Source: an uncultured Muribaculaceae bacterium (GTDB taxonomy: Bacteria > Bacteroidota > Bacteroidia > Bacteroidales > Muribaculaceae). Taken from it: DNA of 64,000 bases. Within the stretch, counting starts at the first letter, position 1, and each line of letters opens with the position of its first letter. A model generated the notes under the pieces. That model did not search any database. It saw only the letters and a list, made by a program, of their open reading frames with translations, and had not been told where the DNA came from. Positions 17,175 to 25,421 of the stretch are shown one piece after another. The stretch spans positions 434,001-498,000 of the forward strand of contig CAJTTG010000001.1 in NCBI GenBank assembly GCA_910579185.1, read 5' to 3'. The position numbers and the translations under genes are program-made.

Positions 17175-17283
17175 ATTTCAAGCGGCCCATAAGGCCATAT
17201 ATACTGAATTTCTCTCAAAATTACCGTCTTTATTCAAACAGTGCAAATCCACGCACTATTCTTAATAAAATTTAATACAATAA

Positions 17284-18351
17284 TCACAGCCCCTTCGTCT
17301 CCGCATACGAGCGCCAACGTTCGATCAGAGCGGTCATATCCGAAGGGATCTCCGATTCAAAAAACATCTCCTCTCCGGTCTCGGGATGAACAAAACCGAG
17401 AGTCCGCGCATGCAACGCCTGCCGGGGACAAAGCTTGAAGCAATTCTCCACAAATTGTTTGTATTTAGCTGTGCGTTCACCTCTTAATATCTCATCACCG
17501 CCATACCGCGCGTCTGACAAAAGAGGATGCCCTATATGCTTCATGTGAACCCTGATCTGATGCGTACGTCCGGTCTCCAGCCGACATCTGACCACCGACA
17601 CATAACCCAGATCCTCGAGGACTGAATAATGCGTCACCGCATGTTTGCCCTGCGATCCGTCGGGAAACACCGCCATCTGCAACCGATCCTTAGGATTACG
17701 GCCAACATGTCCGACAACCGTGCCATCCTTCGGCTCAGGTACGCCCCATAATACGGCAATATATTCCCGTCGGGTAGTCTTCTCAAAGAACTGACGACCA
17801 AGATTAGTCTTGGCATCAGGCGTCTTTGCCACCACCAGCAAACCGGAAGTGTCCTTATCTATACGATGCACCAATCCCATACGCGGATCATTGACATCAT
17901 AATCCGGATTATCTTTGAAATGCCATGCCAATGCATTGACCAGAGTACCGGAATAGTTACCATGCCCCGGGTGGACAACCAACCCTGCCGGTTTATTCAC
18001 GACAAGCACATGTGCGTCCTCATAAACAATATCGAGCGGTATATTTTCCGGAAGGATCTCAAGTTCGTAACGCGGACGATCCATGACCACCGAAACAACA
18101 TCGAGCGGCTTGACGCGGTAATTGCTCTTAACCGGTTTCCCATTGACAAGAATACATCCGGCTTCAGCCGCCTGCTGAACCCTATTCCGTGACGACTTTT
18201 CAAGGCGTTGAACCAGAAACTTGTCTACGCGCAACAACTGCTGCCCCTTATCGGCAACAAATCTGAAATGCTCATACATGCCCTGCTCGTCAGCAGGAGC
18301 ATCGTCTTCAATCAGATCAATATAATCCTCGTTCTCCATACACGGCGACAA
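17284..18351 (-). CDS. rluD: RluA-family rRNA pseudouridine synthase, RluD-like
   Basis: The 355-residue protein has an N-terminal S4 RNA-binding domain (about 35-95; RVQQAAEAGCILVNGK) and a pseudouridine synthase domain with VVNKPAGLVVHP and GLVHRIDKDTSGLLVVAKT, where the Asp after RI is the catalytic nucleophile, then GRTHQIRVH. RluD modifies helix 69 of 23S rRNA; assignment among RluA/C/D paralogs rests on S4 plus overall length. It starts 6 bp after the PASTA gene and shares its transcript. An ATG four codons further in is also possible. Confidence 0.9.
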   Translation of the reverse strand: MSPCMENEDYIDLIEDDAPADEQGMYEHFRFVADKGQQLLRVDKFLVQRLEKSSRNRVQQAAEAGCILVNGKPVKSNYRVKPLDVVSVVMDRPRYELEILPENIPLDIVYEDAHVLVVNKPAGLVVHPGHGNYSGTLVNALAWHFKDNPDYDVNDPRMGLVHRIDKDTSGLLVVAKTPDAKTNLGRQFFEKTTRREYIAVLWGVPEPKDGTVVGHVGRNPKDRLQMAVFPDGSQGKHAVTHYSVLEDLGYVSVVRCRLETGRTHQIRVHMKHIGHPLLSDARYGGDEILRGERTAKYKQFVENCFKLCPRQALHARTLGFVHPETGEEMFFESEIPSDMTALIERWRSYAETKGL

Positions 18352-18357
18352 ACTCTA

Positions 18358-19092
18358 TCAATCAAAGAAATCCGGATCATGATCAGCCTGGGAAGCCGGA
18401 ACAGGCTCAGAGGCCGGAGATGAATGTATCTCATCCGATGATTCTTCCTCCGGAAGCTGCTCAGAGGCAACGGCAGAAGCCGCAGAAATGGAATCGCGTA
18501 TCATATCCTCGATTGTGTATCCCGACCCTACCTCAAGGACTATTTTAGCCGTCAACGGCACACGGATACCGGGAGTCAGACGATTTCCATTCCATGTAGC
18601 CTTATAAACCAAATCCTTATATTCTGAGGGGATTTCCTTGATAAGGACGTTTTTCATACCAAGTCCCTCAAGGATTGTCTTGGCCTGGCGAACCGACATG
18701 TCGGTCAACACAGGTACAAGCACAGTCCGCGGATAAAACGCATTTATAGTCAGGTAGACTGTACGTCCCGGCTTAACGTTTGTGGAGCTTTTAGGGTTCT
18801 GATCGACAACAGCACCCGGAGCCACGCCATCCTCATAAACAGAATCGTAGAGCACAACATCGAATCCCTCATCAGAAAGAGCATCGTTGGCGCGATCGAA
18901 CAACATGCCTTTCACGTCGGGCACGGAGATTGAGTCACCATGATGCGTCCAGAGGTCAAGCCAAAATGTAGTGAGCCAAAGCAGGAACACTGCAGCAACA
19001 AATATAAGCAGACCATGAAGCAAGCATGACTTCCATACAGGCCGACGGCCCGGCATTGCCTCTTTTTTATTATCTTGATTCGAAATATCCAT
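18358..19092 (-). CDS. PASTA-domain membrane protein without a kinase domain
   Basis: The 244-residue protein has a short basic N-terminus, one transmembrane helix (about 25-47), and extracytoplasmic PASTA repeats: SVPDVKGMLFDRANDAL...VVDQNPKSSTNVKPGRTVYL, then VLVPVLTDMSVRQAKTILEGLGM. The C-terminal ~35 residues are acidic and Ser/Pro-rich. PASTA domains bind peptidoglycan fragments in kinases and penicillin-binding proteins, so a cell-wall role is likely but inferred. ATGs at 19115 and 19128 are in frame, but the -7 element at 19133-19126 favours the start at 19092. Operon with rluD. Confidence 0.82.
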   Translation of the reverse strand: MDISNQDNKKEAMPGRRPVWKSCLLHGLLIFVAAVFLLWLTTFWLDLWTHHGDSISVPDVKGMLFDRANDALSDEGFDVVLYDSVYEDGVAPGAVVDQNPKSSTNVKPGRTVYLTINAFYPRTVLVPVLTDMSVRQAKTILEGLGMKNVLIKEIPSEYKDLVYKATWNGNRLTPGIRVPLTAKIVLEVGSGYTIEDMIRDSISAASAVASEQLPEEESSDEIHSSPASEPVPASQADHDPDFFD

Positions 19093-19125
19093 AAACAATT
19101 GTTCTTTTTGACGCATAATCGCATG

Positions 19126-19133
19126 CAAATTTA
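19126..19133 (-). promoter_or_regulatory. -7 element of the PASTA-rluD operon
   Basis: TAAATTTG on the minus strand fits TAnnTTTG and places transcription start near 19119, which argues against the longest possible PASTA reading frame. Confidence 0.5.
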
Positions 19134-19216
19134 ATTAAAAATCCGAAATCGGGGCGACATATCGCCAAGTAATGCAATTTTTATCCCAAATCATAATGTT
19201 AACCACATTTTTTTTG

Positions 19217-19224
19217 TAACTTTG
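19217..19224 (+). promoter_or_regulatory. -7 element of bamD
   Basis: TAACTTTG fits TAnnTTTG, 39 bp before the bamD ATG at 19264. Confidence 0.55.
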
Positions 19225-19263
19225 CATGCTAATATTGCCAACAGACAAACAAAGACCATAGTA

Positions 19264-20064
19264 ATGCGAAAATATATCATAGTTTTTTTGGCCGCCATCG
19301 CAATGACCGCATGCGGAGAATATCAGAAGGCCCAGAAAAGCACTGACTACGACTATAAACTCGACTTTGCAAAACGTGCATTCGAGCAGAAAAAATATGT
19401 TCAATCAGCAACAATCCTGACCGACATCGTAACCGTGTTCAAGGGCACAGAAAAAGCTGAAGATGCCCTCTATCTCCTTGCCCTCAGCCATTACGAAAAC
19501 AAGGACTATGTCAATTCAGGTGCGTATTTCAAGACATATTATACAAGATATCCGAAAGGTAAGTACACCGAGCTTGCACGTTATTACTGCGGTTATGGCT
19601 ACTATCTCGACTCCCCGGAGACTCAGCTCGACCAAAGTGGCACAATCAAAGCCATTGAGGAATTACAGGCATTCCTTGACTATTTTCCACGCAGTGATAA
19701 AGTCAGCATAGCGCAGAATGCGATCTTCGAGCTACAGGACAAGTTGACTCTCAAAGAGCTGCAAAACGCCCAATTGTACTACAACCTCGGAAACTACATG
19801 GGCAACAATTATGAATCAGCCGTAATCGTTGCCAAGAACGCGATAAAGAACTATCCTTACTCCCGTTATAAGGAAGATCTCGAAATGCTTGTACTGAAAT
19901 CACGCTACCAAGAGGCTTCACAGAGCGTCGAGGAAAAGAAAACAGACCGATTCCGCACAGTTGTGGACGAGTACTATTCTTTCATCAACAACTACCCCGA
20001 CAGTCCGAACCGCAAGGAGGCCGACAATATTTTCAAGATCGCACAGAGCCACATCAAGGACTAA
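19264..20064 (+). CDS. bamD: Outer membrane protein assembly factor BamD (lipoprotein)
   Basis: The 266-residue protein has a lipoprotein signal (hydrophobic stretch ending MTAC, lipidated Cys about residue 17) and tetratricopeptide-type helical repeats: AKRAFEQKKYVQSATILTDIV, ALYLLALSHYENKDYVNSGAYFKTYY, and the SDKVSIAQNAIFELQDKL segment. This order matches BamD of Bacteroidetes. BamD sits on the periplasmic face of the outer membrane and helps BamA fold beta-barrel proteins. ATG 19264 is chosen over the in-frame upstream start because it begins the signal peptide directly. rpoZ follows after 49 bp. Confidence 0.93.
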   Translation: MRKYIIVFLAAIAMTACGEYQKAQKSTDYDYKLDFAKRAFEQKKYVQSATILTDIVTVFKGTEKAEDALYLLALSHYENKDYVNSGAYFKTYYTRYPKGKYTELARYYCGYGYYLDSPETQLDQSGTIKAIEELQAFLDYFPRSDKVSIAQNAIFELQDKLTLKELQNAQLYYNLGNYMGNNYESAVIVAKNAIKNYPYSRYKEDLEMLVLKSRYQEASQSVEEKKTDRFRTVVDEYYSFINNYPDSPNRKEADNIFKIAQSHIKD

Positions 20065-20113
20065 AATTCAACAAACGCCAAGAAATAATATTAAAATCAC
20101 ATATATAAACAGT

Positions 20114-20449
20114 ATGGATTACAAGAAGACAAACGCCCCTCTCAACACTGTCACACGCGACATGATTGACCTCTCAGAGGATACAGGCAACGTTTATGAG
20201 ACAGTTTCCATCATTGCGAAACGCGCCAATCAGATCGCAGGTGATATGAAGCACGATCTGGAAAAGAAACTTCAGGAATTCGCGTCACTCAACGACAACC
20301 TTGAGGAAATTTCAGAAAACCGCGAACAAATCGAGATTTCACGCTATTACGAAAAACTCCCGAAACCGACATTGATCGCCACCCAGGAATACGTGGAACA
20401 CAAGATCCATTTCCGCAATCCTGCAAAGGAAAAGCTCAATCTCGACTAA
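20114..20449 (+). CDS. rpoZ: RNA polymerase subunit omega (Bacteroidetes type)
   Basis: The 111-residue protein matches the RpoZ family as found in Bacteroidetes: TRDMIDLSEDTGNVYETVSIIAKRANQI at residues 13-40, then a charged helix and RYYEKLPKPTLIATQEYVEHK. Omega helps fold and recruit the beta' subunit. The bamD-rpoZ order is the usual Bacteroidetes arrangement and supports the call. The longer frame starting upstream lies within bamD and is discarded. Confidence 0.85.
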   Translation: MDYKKTNAPLNTVTRDMIDLSEDTGNVYETVSIIAKRANQIAGDMKHDLEKKLQEFASLNDNLEEISENREQIEISRYYEKLPKPTLIATQEYVEHKIHFRNPAKEKLNLD

Positions 20450-20507
20450 AAAAACGCCTATAGCGAGGAGCAATTCCTGTCAAAGACTCAAATAAAAAAA
20501 GCAAATG

Positions 20508-20540
20508 TTGCAATTTATTAAAAAATAAATGCTACCTTTG
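20508..20540 (+). promoter_or_regulatory. Promoter of rpsO
   Basis: TTG (20508-20510), 22 nt, then TACCTTTG (20533-20540), a good match to the Bacteroidetes promoter. The leader to the ATG is ~55 nt and could hold S15 autoregulatory structure, though I could not fold one with confidence. Confidence 0.65.
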
Positions 20541-20601
20541 CACACTGATTGCCGATGGCAATTAATTATCATAATTATTAACTGTTTAAAATTTTCCAAG
20601 A

Positions 20602-20877
20602 ATGCATTTGAATTCTGACGAAAAAGTAGAAATCTTTGAGAAGTACGGTAAGGGCAAGACTGACACTGGCTCACCTGAAGCACAGATTGCATTATTCTCA
20701 GTCCGTATTGCTCATTTGACTGAACACCTCAAGTCAAATCACAAAGATTATACCACTGCGCGTGCTCTCAAGGCATTGGTTGGTAAGCGTCGTCGTCTGC
20801 TGGATTATCTGATCCGCAAAGACATCAACCGCTACCGTGCAATCATTGCCCAGAAAGAGCTTGGTATCAGAAAGTAA
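20602..20877 (+). CDS. rpsO: 30S ribosomal protein S15
   Basis: The 91-residue protein matches S15 end to end: TDTGSPEAQIALFSVRIAHLTEHLK, HKDYTTARALKALVGKRRRLLDYL and NRYRAIIAQKELGIRK. S15 binds the central domain of 16S rRNA early in 30S assembly. It has its own promoter and a terminator, so it is probably a single-gene transcript. Confidence 0.98.
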   Translation: MHLNSDEKVEIFEKYGKGKTDTGSPEAQIALFSVRIAHLTEHLKSNHKDYTTARALKALVGKRRRLLDYLIRKDINRYRAIIAQKELGIRK

Positions 20878-20909
20878 TCCACGCAGGGATCTACTTGAAG
20901 ATTACATCT

Positions 20910-20947
20910 ACGGAGAAACCGCCAAGCGGCTTCTCCGTTAGTTTTTT
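20910..20947 (+). terminator. Terminator of rpsO
   Basis: Stem ACGGAGAAACCGC / GCGGCTTCTCCGT (13 bp, one mismatch) with a CAA loop, followed by TAGTTTTTT. Confidence 0.85.
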
Positions 20948-21030
20948 CCGGAAGGCCAAAACTGAGCGCGAAGCGAACAAAAATAAAGAAATCGGATTGT
21001 AATATACATAGAGCGAATTCAACACGAACT

Positions 21031-22389
21031 ATGATGAGCATAATGCAAAAAATAACCCACACAACGGTCCGCGTCAAAGCATGGATCTCAAAGACCATTG
21101 CCTACTGCACCACCGGAGTGTGGAACGATCCGAGAAATTCAAAAAAGATCAATGCCATAAAAGTGGTGAATCTGTCGGTCAGATCATTTCTTGACGGCGA
21201 TCTTCAATCCAAGGCCTCCGCACTGACATTCAGCACACTGCTTGCAATTGTGCCGGCGCTTGCGCTGCTATGTGCGATAGGACGCGGATTTGGATTGCAA
21301 GACCGGCTGATGGATCAGCTTATACATCAGTTGCCGTCACAGGCTCAAGTCTTAGAAACGGCATTCGGATTTGTAGACTCGTACCTGAGCCAAGCCTCCG
21401 GAGGAATATTCGTAGGTGTAGGCGTTTTGTTTCTATTATGGACAGTCATATCACTTATCCGGAATATTGAGCTAACATTCAATAAGATCTGGCAAGTTCC
21501 CAAAGACCGCTCCATCTGGCGCATGCTCACCGACTACCTCGCTATACTTCTCATATTGCCGATCCTGCTGATATGCGCCAGCGGAATATCAATATTCATG
21601 AGCACATCGCTCTCCCATCTGCTCCCATTCGGATTCATGCAGCCGGCAGTGGAGATAGTGATTGATTTTATTGGCATAGCACTCAGCTGGCTATTCTTCG
21701 CCGGAACCTACATGCTCGTTCCAAATACCAACGTCAAATTCAAGAACGCCATCATTCCCGGCATCATCGTAGGAACAGCATGCCAGATCCTGCAATGGCT
21801 CTTTCTCAGCGGACAGCTCTACGTAGCGAAATATAACGCCATCTACGGCAGTTTTTCATTCCTGCCGTTATTCCTTATATGGATGCAGCTCGTGTGGCTT
21901 TTCACTCTTATAGGTGGAGTTCTATGCTATGCGATCCAGAACATTGGAGAATATAACTACGGAGACAATATCAAAAACATCTCGGACTCATACCGCGATC
22001 AAACAACAATAGTGGTGATGGCAATCATAGCCCGGCGATTCAAACACTCCCTGGAGCCTATGACCTTAAGCCAGATTTCATTGAAATATCGTCTGCCTGT
22101 CAATCTTGTAACACCGGAAGTGCTGAAACTTCAGGAGATGGGTCTCGTCAACTTCGTGGACTCACCGGGAAAAGAGCTTAACGAACGCCCTGTTCAGCCG
22201 GCAATCGACATTGACAACCTGACGGTATCGGACATGATACAGAAACTGATGAATTTCGGCAGCACCGGATTCATTCCGGGATTTGCCGACAGCTATCAGA
22301 CAGTGGAGACAGAAACAGAAAAAATCAACCAAATGATCACCGCTCATACCGACACGAAACGTCTTATAGATCTTGATATAGAATTATAA
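21031..22389 (+). CDS. YihY/virulence factor BrkB family membrane protein
   Basis: The 452-residue protein has the YihY/BrkB core of six helices between about residues 50 and 315. Family blocks are SVRSFLDGDLQSKASALTFSTLLAIVPALAL, WTVISLIRNIELTFNKIW, and the run GSFSFLPLFLIWMQLVWLFTLIGG. A cytosolic C-terminal domain (about 330-452), with a winged-helix-like stretch near FKHSLEPMTLSQISLKYRLPVNLV, follows. Family function is not established (earlier RNase BN naming was an error). ATGs at 21034 and 21043 are alternative starts. ridA follows after 24 bp. Confidence 0.88.
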   Translation: MMSIMQKITHTTVRVKAWISKTIAYCTTGVWNDPRNSKKINAIKVVNLSVRSFLDGDLQSKASALTFSTLLAIVPALALLCAIGRGFGLQDRLMDQLIHQLPSQAQVLETAFGFVDSYLSQASGGIFVGVGVLFLLWTVISLIRNIELTFNKIWQVPKDRSIWRMLTDYLAILLILPILLICASGISIFMSTSLSHLLPFGFMQPAVEIVIDFIGIALSWLFFAGTYMLVPNTNVKFKNAIIPGIIVGTACQILQWLFLSGQLYVAKYNAIYGSFSFLPLFLIWMQLVWLFTLIGGVLCYAIQNIGEYNYGDNIKNISDSYRDQTTIVVMAIIARRFKHSLEPMTLSQISLKYRLPVNLVTPEVLKLQEMGLVNFVDSPGKELNERPVQPAIDIDNLTVSDMIQKLMNFGSTGFIPGFADSYQTVETETEKINQMITAHTDTKRLIDLDIEL

Positions 22390-22413
22390 AACTTATTTTA
22401 AACATTAAATGCA

Positions 22414-22788
22414 ATGAAAAAACAAATCGCAACCACAAAGGCTCCCGGAGCTATCGGCCCCTACAGCCAAGCAATCTCTGTAGGTGATCTCCTGTTCATC
22501 TCCGGTCAAATCCCTGTAAACCCCGAGACCGGCGAAGTGCCGGAAGGTATCAAAGCACAGACAGCCCAGTCCATAGCAAACATCAAAGCCATCCTCGCAG
22601 AAGCCGGCATGACCATTGACAATGTTGTAAAAACAACAGTATTTCTGGCCGACATGAGCCTTTTCGTTCCCATGAACGAAGTCTATGCGGAAAATTTCAC
22701 AGCACCCTTCCCGGCTCGTTCAGCTGTTGCTGTAAAAGAGCTGCCGAAACAGGTTCTCGTTGAAATTGAGACTATCGCCTCAAAGTAA
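22414..22788 (+). CDS. ridA: RidA family reactive imine/enamine deaminase
   Basis: The 124-residue protein is a full-length RidA: APGAIGPYSQAISVGDLLFISGQIPVNPETG, the QSIANIKAILAEAG helix, KTTVFLADM and PARSAVAVKELPK carrying the substrate-binding Arg, ending LVEIETIA. RidA hydrolyses reactive 2-aminoacrylate-type intermediates made by PLP enzymes, protecting the cell. It faces the convergent folC gene 2 bp away. Confidence 0.96.
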   Translation: MKKQIATTKAPGAIGPYSQAISVGDLLFISGQIPVNPETGEVPEGIKAQTAQSIANIKAILAEAGMTIDNVVKTTVFLADMSLFVPMNEVYAENFTAPFPARSAVAVKELPKQVLVEIETIASK

Positions 22789-22790
22789 AT

Positions 22791-24086
22791 TCAGAGTGTT
22801 GAAAGTAGCTCGGCGGCCACATAATTACTACCGCCGATAAACACCATATCGCCCTTGTCACAATCGGCAAGGGCTTTTTCATACGCCTCGCACACGTTAC
22901 AGAAGGTCTCGCCATCCAACCCCTGTTCCCTGGCACATTCACGAAGCTGCTCTTCGTCAAGTCTGCGCGGACACTGCGGAGCGGTGAAATAATACCGCGC
23001 ATTATGGATATTATCCGCCATCATCCTCAGAATAGCCGACACATCCTTATCAGCTACAAAGCCGACAACTATATGCTTACAACCGGCCAAATCATTGAGC
23101 TGCTTAACCAAATAAGTCCAACCTCCGGGATTGTGGCCTGTATCACAAATCACAAGGGGGGAATCTGACAATTTCATCCATCGGCCTTGCAATCCCGTCA
23201 GTTTAGATACATTGCCAAAACCGGTTTTCACGGCATCCTCCGACACCGACACGCCAAGATCACGCAAGCGAGCCACAGCCGACAGAATAGTCGTGGTATT
23301 GTTGACCTGATAATCCCCTCCGAGCTCACCGATGAAATCGCCGTCAGAAACGGTATGGTAGAGAATTCCTCCCACAACAGGCTCAAAAGAAGAAACAAGA
23401 TTACTGTCCTGAGCAAAACAAACCGGAGCACCACACCGATGAGCCGCGTCTTCAAACACGCTTCTAACCGCGCCAGCAGCCTCTCCAATAACCACAGGAA
23501 CAGACGGCTTGATAATTCCGGCCTTCTCCAAGGCAATTGCTTCGGGAGTTTCACCTAACAACGAAGTATGATCAAGCGAGATATTAGTTATCACACAGAG
23601 ATCGGGAGACAGAATATTCGTGCTGTCGAGACGTCCGCCCAACCCTACTTCTACGATTGCGACATCCACCTCAGAGCGGACAAACCATTCAAAGGCCAAT
23701 ACAGTTGTCAGCTCAAAGAAAGATGGCGAAAGATCGCATGACAATCCAACATATCTATTGACAAAATCAACAACAGCCTCCTGCGTTATCATCTCTCCGT
23801 TTACTCTGATACGTTCGCGGAAATCAACAAGATGCGGCGAGGTGAAAAGTCCGGTTCTGTATCCGGCACTTTGTAAGATTGCAGCCAGGGTGTGTGCGGT
23901 TGAGCCTTTTCCATTTGTTCCGGCAACATGTATCACCTTTTTCAGATGGCGATGGGGGTCACCGAACTCATGCGACAATGCCATAACACGTTCAAGCCCC
24001 GGTTTATAAGCCGACGCTCCTACTCTTTCAAATACAGGCAGCTGACCGAATAGAAATTCAACAGCCTCTTTATATGAATCAATCAT
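22791..24086 (-). CDS. folC: Folylpolyglutamate synthase / dihydrofolate synthase
   Basis: The 431-residue protein has the Mur-ligase fold: KKVIHVAGTNGKGSTAHTLAAIL (P-loop), GLFTSPHLVDFRERIRVNG, VEVGLGGRLDSTN, ITNISLDHTSLLG and CDTGHNPGGW. It adds glutamate to folates, and in bacteria usually also makes dihydrofolate from dihydropteroate. I used the ATG at 24086, two bases after the stop of the upstream transporter gene, since upstream residues overlap that gene and are not folC-like. Confidence 0.95.
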   Translation of the reverse strand: MIDSYKEAVEFLFGQLPVFERVGASAYKPGLERVMALSHEFGDPHRHLKKVIHVAGTNGKGSTAHTLAAILQSAGYRTGLFTSPHLVDFRERIRVNGEMITQEAVVDFVNRYVGLSCDLSPSFFELTTVLAFEWFVRSEVDVAIVEVGLGGRLDSTNILSPDLCVITNISLDHTSLLGETPEAIALEKAGIIKPSVPVVIGEAAGAVRSVFEDAAHRCGAPVCFAQDSNLVSSFEPVVGGILYHTVSDGDFIGELGGDYQVNNTTTILSAVARLRDLGVSVSEDAVKTGFGNVSKLTGLQGRWMKLSDSPLVICDTGHNPGGWTYLVKQLNDLAGCKHIVVGFVADKDVSAILRMMADNIHNARYYFTAPQCPRRLDEEQLRECAREQGLDGETFCNVCEAYEKALADCDKGDMVFIGGSNYVAAELLSTL

Positions 24087-24088
24087 TT

Positions 24089-24658
24089 TTAAAACAAAAT
24101 CAAGCCAGCCAAACCGGCAAGTACAATAATAAGTATCGGATGCCACTTGACAAAATACACAAGGACAAACGAAGCCACACATATTCCGATTGAGAGAGCC
24201 ACATCATGCGTATTCTCACCAAAATTAGCACTATTCATCAACAACAAGGCCGCAGACCCGATCAAGCCGACAACCACCGGCCGCAATCCCGTGAACACAC
24301 CTTTTACATAGGCGCTTTCCCGATGACGGCTTATGAAATGACTGGCATACAATGTCAACAAAAACGACGGAACAACGACAACAAGCGTACATAGGACACT
24401 CCCCAGAATACCCCACAATGGAGATGAGAATACAGGATTCACGGCACCTGGAGCCACATAGCCAATGTAGGTCGCTGAATTGATGCCAATCGGGCCCGGC
24501 GTCATTTGCGATATAGCGACAATATCAGTAAACGTCTGCTCCGAGATCCAGTGATTGCCCACTATTATACGCTCAATGAGCGACAACATTGCATAGCCGC
24601 CACCAAAACCGAACAATCCGATTTTCAGATATGCCCAGATCAGTTTCAAATATATCAT
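24089..24658 (-). CDS. Chromate transporter, CHR half (second subunit)
   Basis: The 189-residue membrane protein has one CHR domain: LFGFGGGYAMLSLIERIIV, DIVAISQMTPGPIGINSATYIGY and a C-terminal region of several helices. Short CHR proteins act as pairs encoded side by side and are thought to export chromate or related anions. It overlaps the paired gene by ATGA, so the two are co-translated. Confidence 0.9.
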   Translation of the reverse strand: MIYLKLIWAYLKIGLFGFGGGYAMLSLIERIIVGNHWISEQTFTDIVAISQMTPGPIGINSATYIGYVAPGAVNPVFSSPLWGILGSVLCTLVVVVPSFLLTLYASHFISRHRESAYVKGVFTGLRPVVVGLIGSAALLLMNSANFGENTHDVALSIGICVASFVLVYFVKWHPILIIVLAGLAGLILF

Positions 24659-25242
24659 GATTCACCTCCTGTCTTTTCTGATCCAACAGATTTCAATCTA
24701 CGATGCTGGCGGTTAAACCATATATATCCGCCTATCGCTCCGAGAAATATGTAAAGAATAGGATTCGATACCCACGGCAGTTTCGACCATATCAGCAATG
24801 CCACCGACACGGGGATAGCAACCGTGCGCCAACCGATACCGGCAGAACGCGCAGAGGTCAGCACAGGCGCAATTATCAGCGCAACCACCGCCGGCCGGAT
24901 ACCCTTGAAAATAGATGTGACAACCGGATTGGACTTGATCATATCTGGTGTCAGGAACACAGCGATCGCAAGGATCATGGAAAACGAAGGGAGAATCGTA
25001 CCCAGCGCAGCAACTATACTTCCACGTACACCGCGGAGGCGGTCACCTACAGCTACCGAAATATTGACGGCGAGAATACCTGGCAAAGCCTGTGCGACAG
25101 CAAGGAGATCAAGAAATTCCTCACGCGACAACCATTTGTGTTTATCCACGATCTCACGCTCGATAATAGAGATCATGGCCCATCCACCACCGAATGTAAA
25201 CGCCCCGATTTTAAAGAATGTGAGAAAAAGCTTCAGATACAT
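24655..25242 (-). CDS. Chromate transporter, CHR half (first subunit)
   Basis: The 195-residue protein is homologous to its neighbour: KIGAFTFGGGWAMISIIEREIV, DLLAVAQALPGILAVNISVAVG. Here the PGP of the partner is PGI, consistent with the two different halves of the split transporter. The ATG at 25242 was taken because it lies ~29 nt after the predicted transcription start, while the longer frame reaches across the promoter. Function is from family only. Confidence 0.9.
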   Translation of the reverse strand: MYLKLFLTFFKIGAFTFGGGWAMISIIEREIVDKHKWLSREEFLDLLAVAQALPGILAVNISVAVGDRLRGVRGSIVAALGTILPSFSMILAIAVFLTPDMIKSNPVVTSIFKGIRPAVVALIIAPVLTSARSAGIGWRTVAIPVSVALLIWSKLPWVSNPILYIFLGAIGGYIWFNRQHRRLKSVGSEKTGGES

Positions 25243-25277
25243 ATATGCTATAATTTGAGAATAGCCTAATTCACCTA

Positions 25278-25308
25278 CAAAATTACTACAAATTACCCCA
25301 CACAGCAA
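25278..25308 (-). promoter_or_regulatory. Promoter of the chromate transporter-folC operon
   Basis: On the minus strand TTG (25308-25306), 20 nt, then TAATTTTG (25285-25278): a full Bacteroidetes-type match. Confidence 0.7.
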
Positions 25309-25317
25309 TAATTTCAC

Positions 25318-25325
25318 TATATTTG
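25318..25325 (+). promoter_or_regulatory. -7 element of the META lipoprotein gene
   Basis: TATATTTG fits TAnnTTTG and points rightward, divergent from the transporter promoter. It leaves a ~90-nt leader before the ATG at 25422. Confidence 0.5.
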
Positions 25326-25421
25326 CACCCGAATTAAACCTTACGGAAGCGAACTTTTTGTGTCCGAACAGCCTTTTAATAACAAACAATAAAGAGATTA
25401 CATAACCCAAAATACCCAAGT

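Noticed and set aside
20541..20601. rpsO leader as a riboswitch or S15 binding site
   Set aside because: The leader is short and AT-rich; I could not draw a convincing structure.
24703..25269. Plus-strand frame (~188 codons) opposite the chromate transporter
   Set aside because: Arg-rich shadow of a membrane-protein gene with no recognisable fold.
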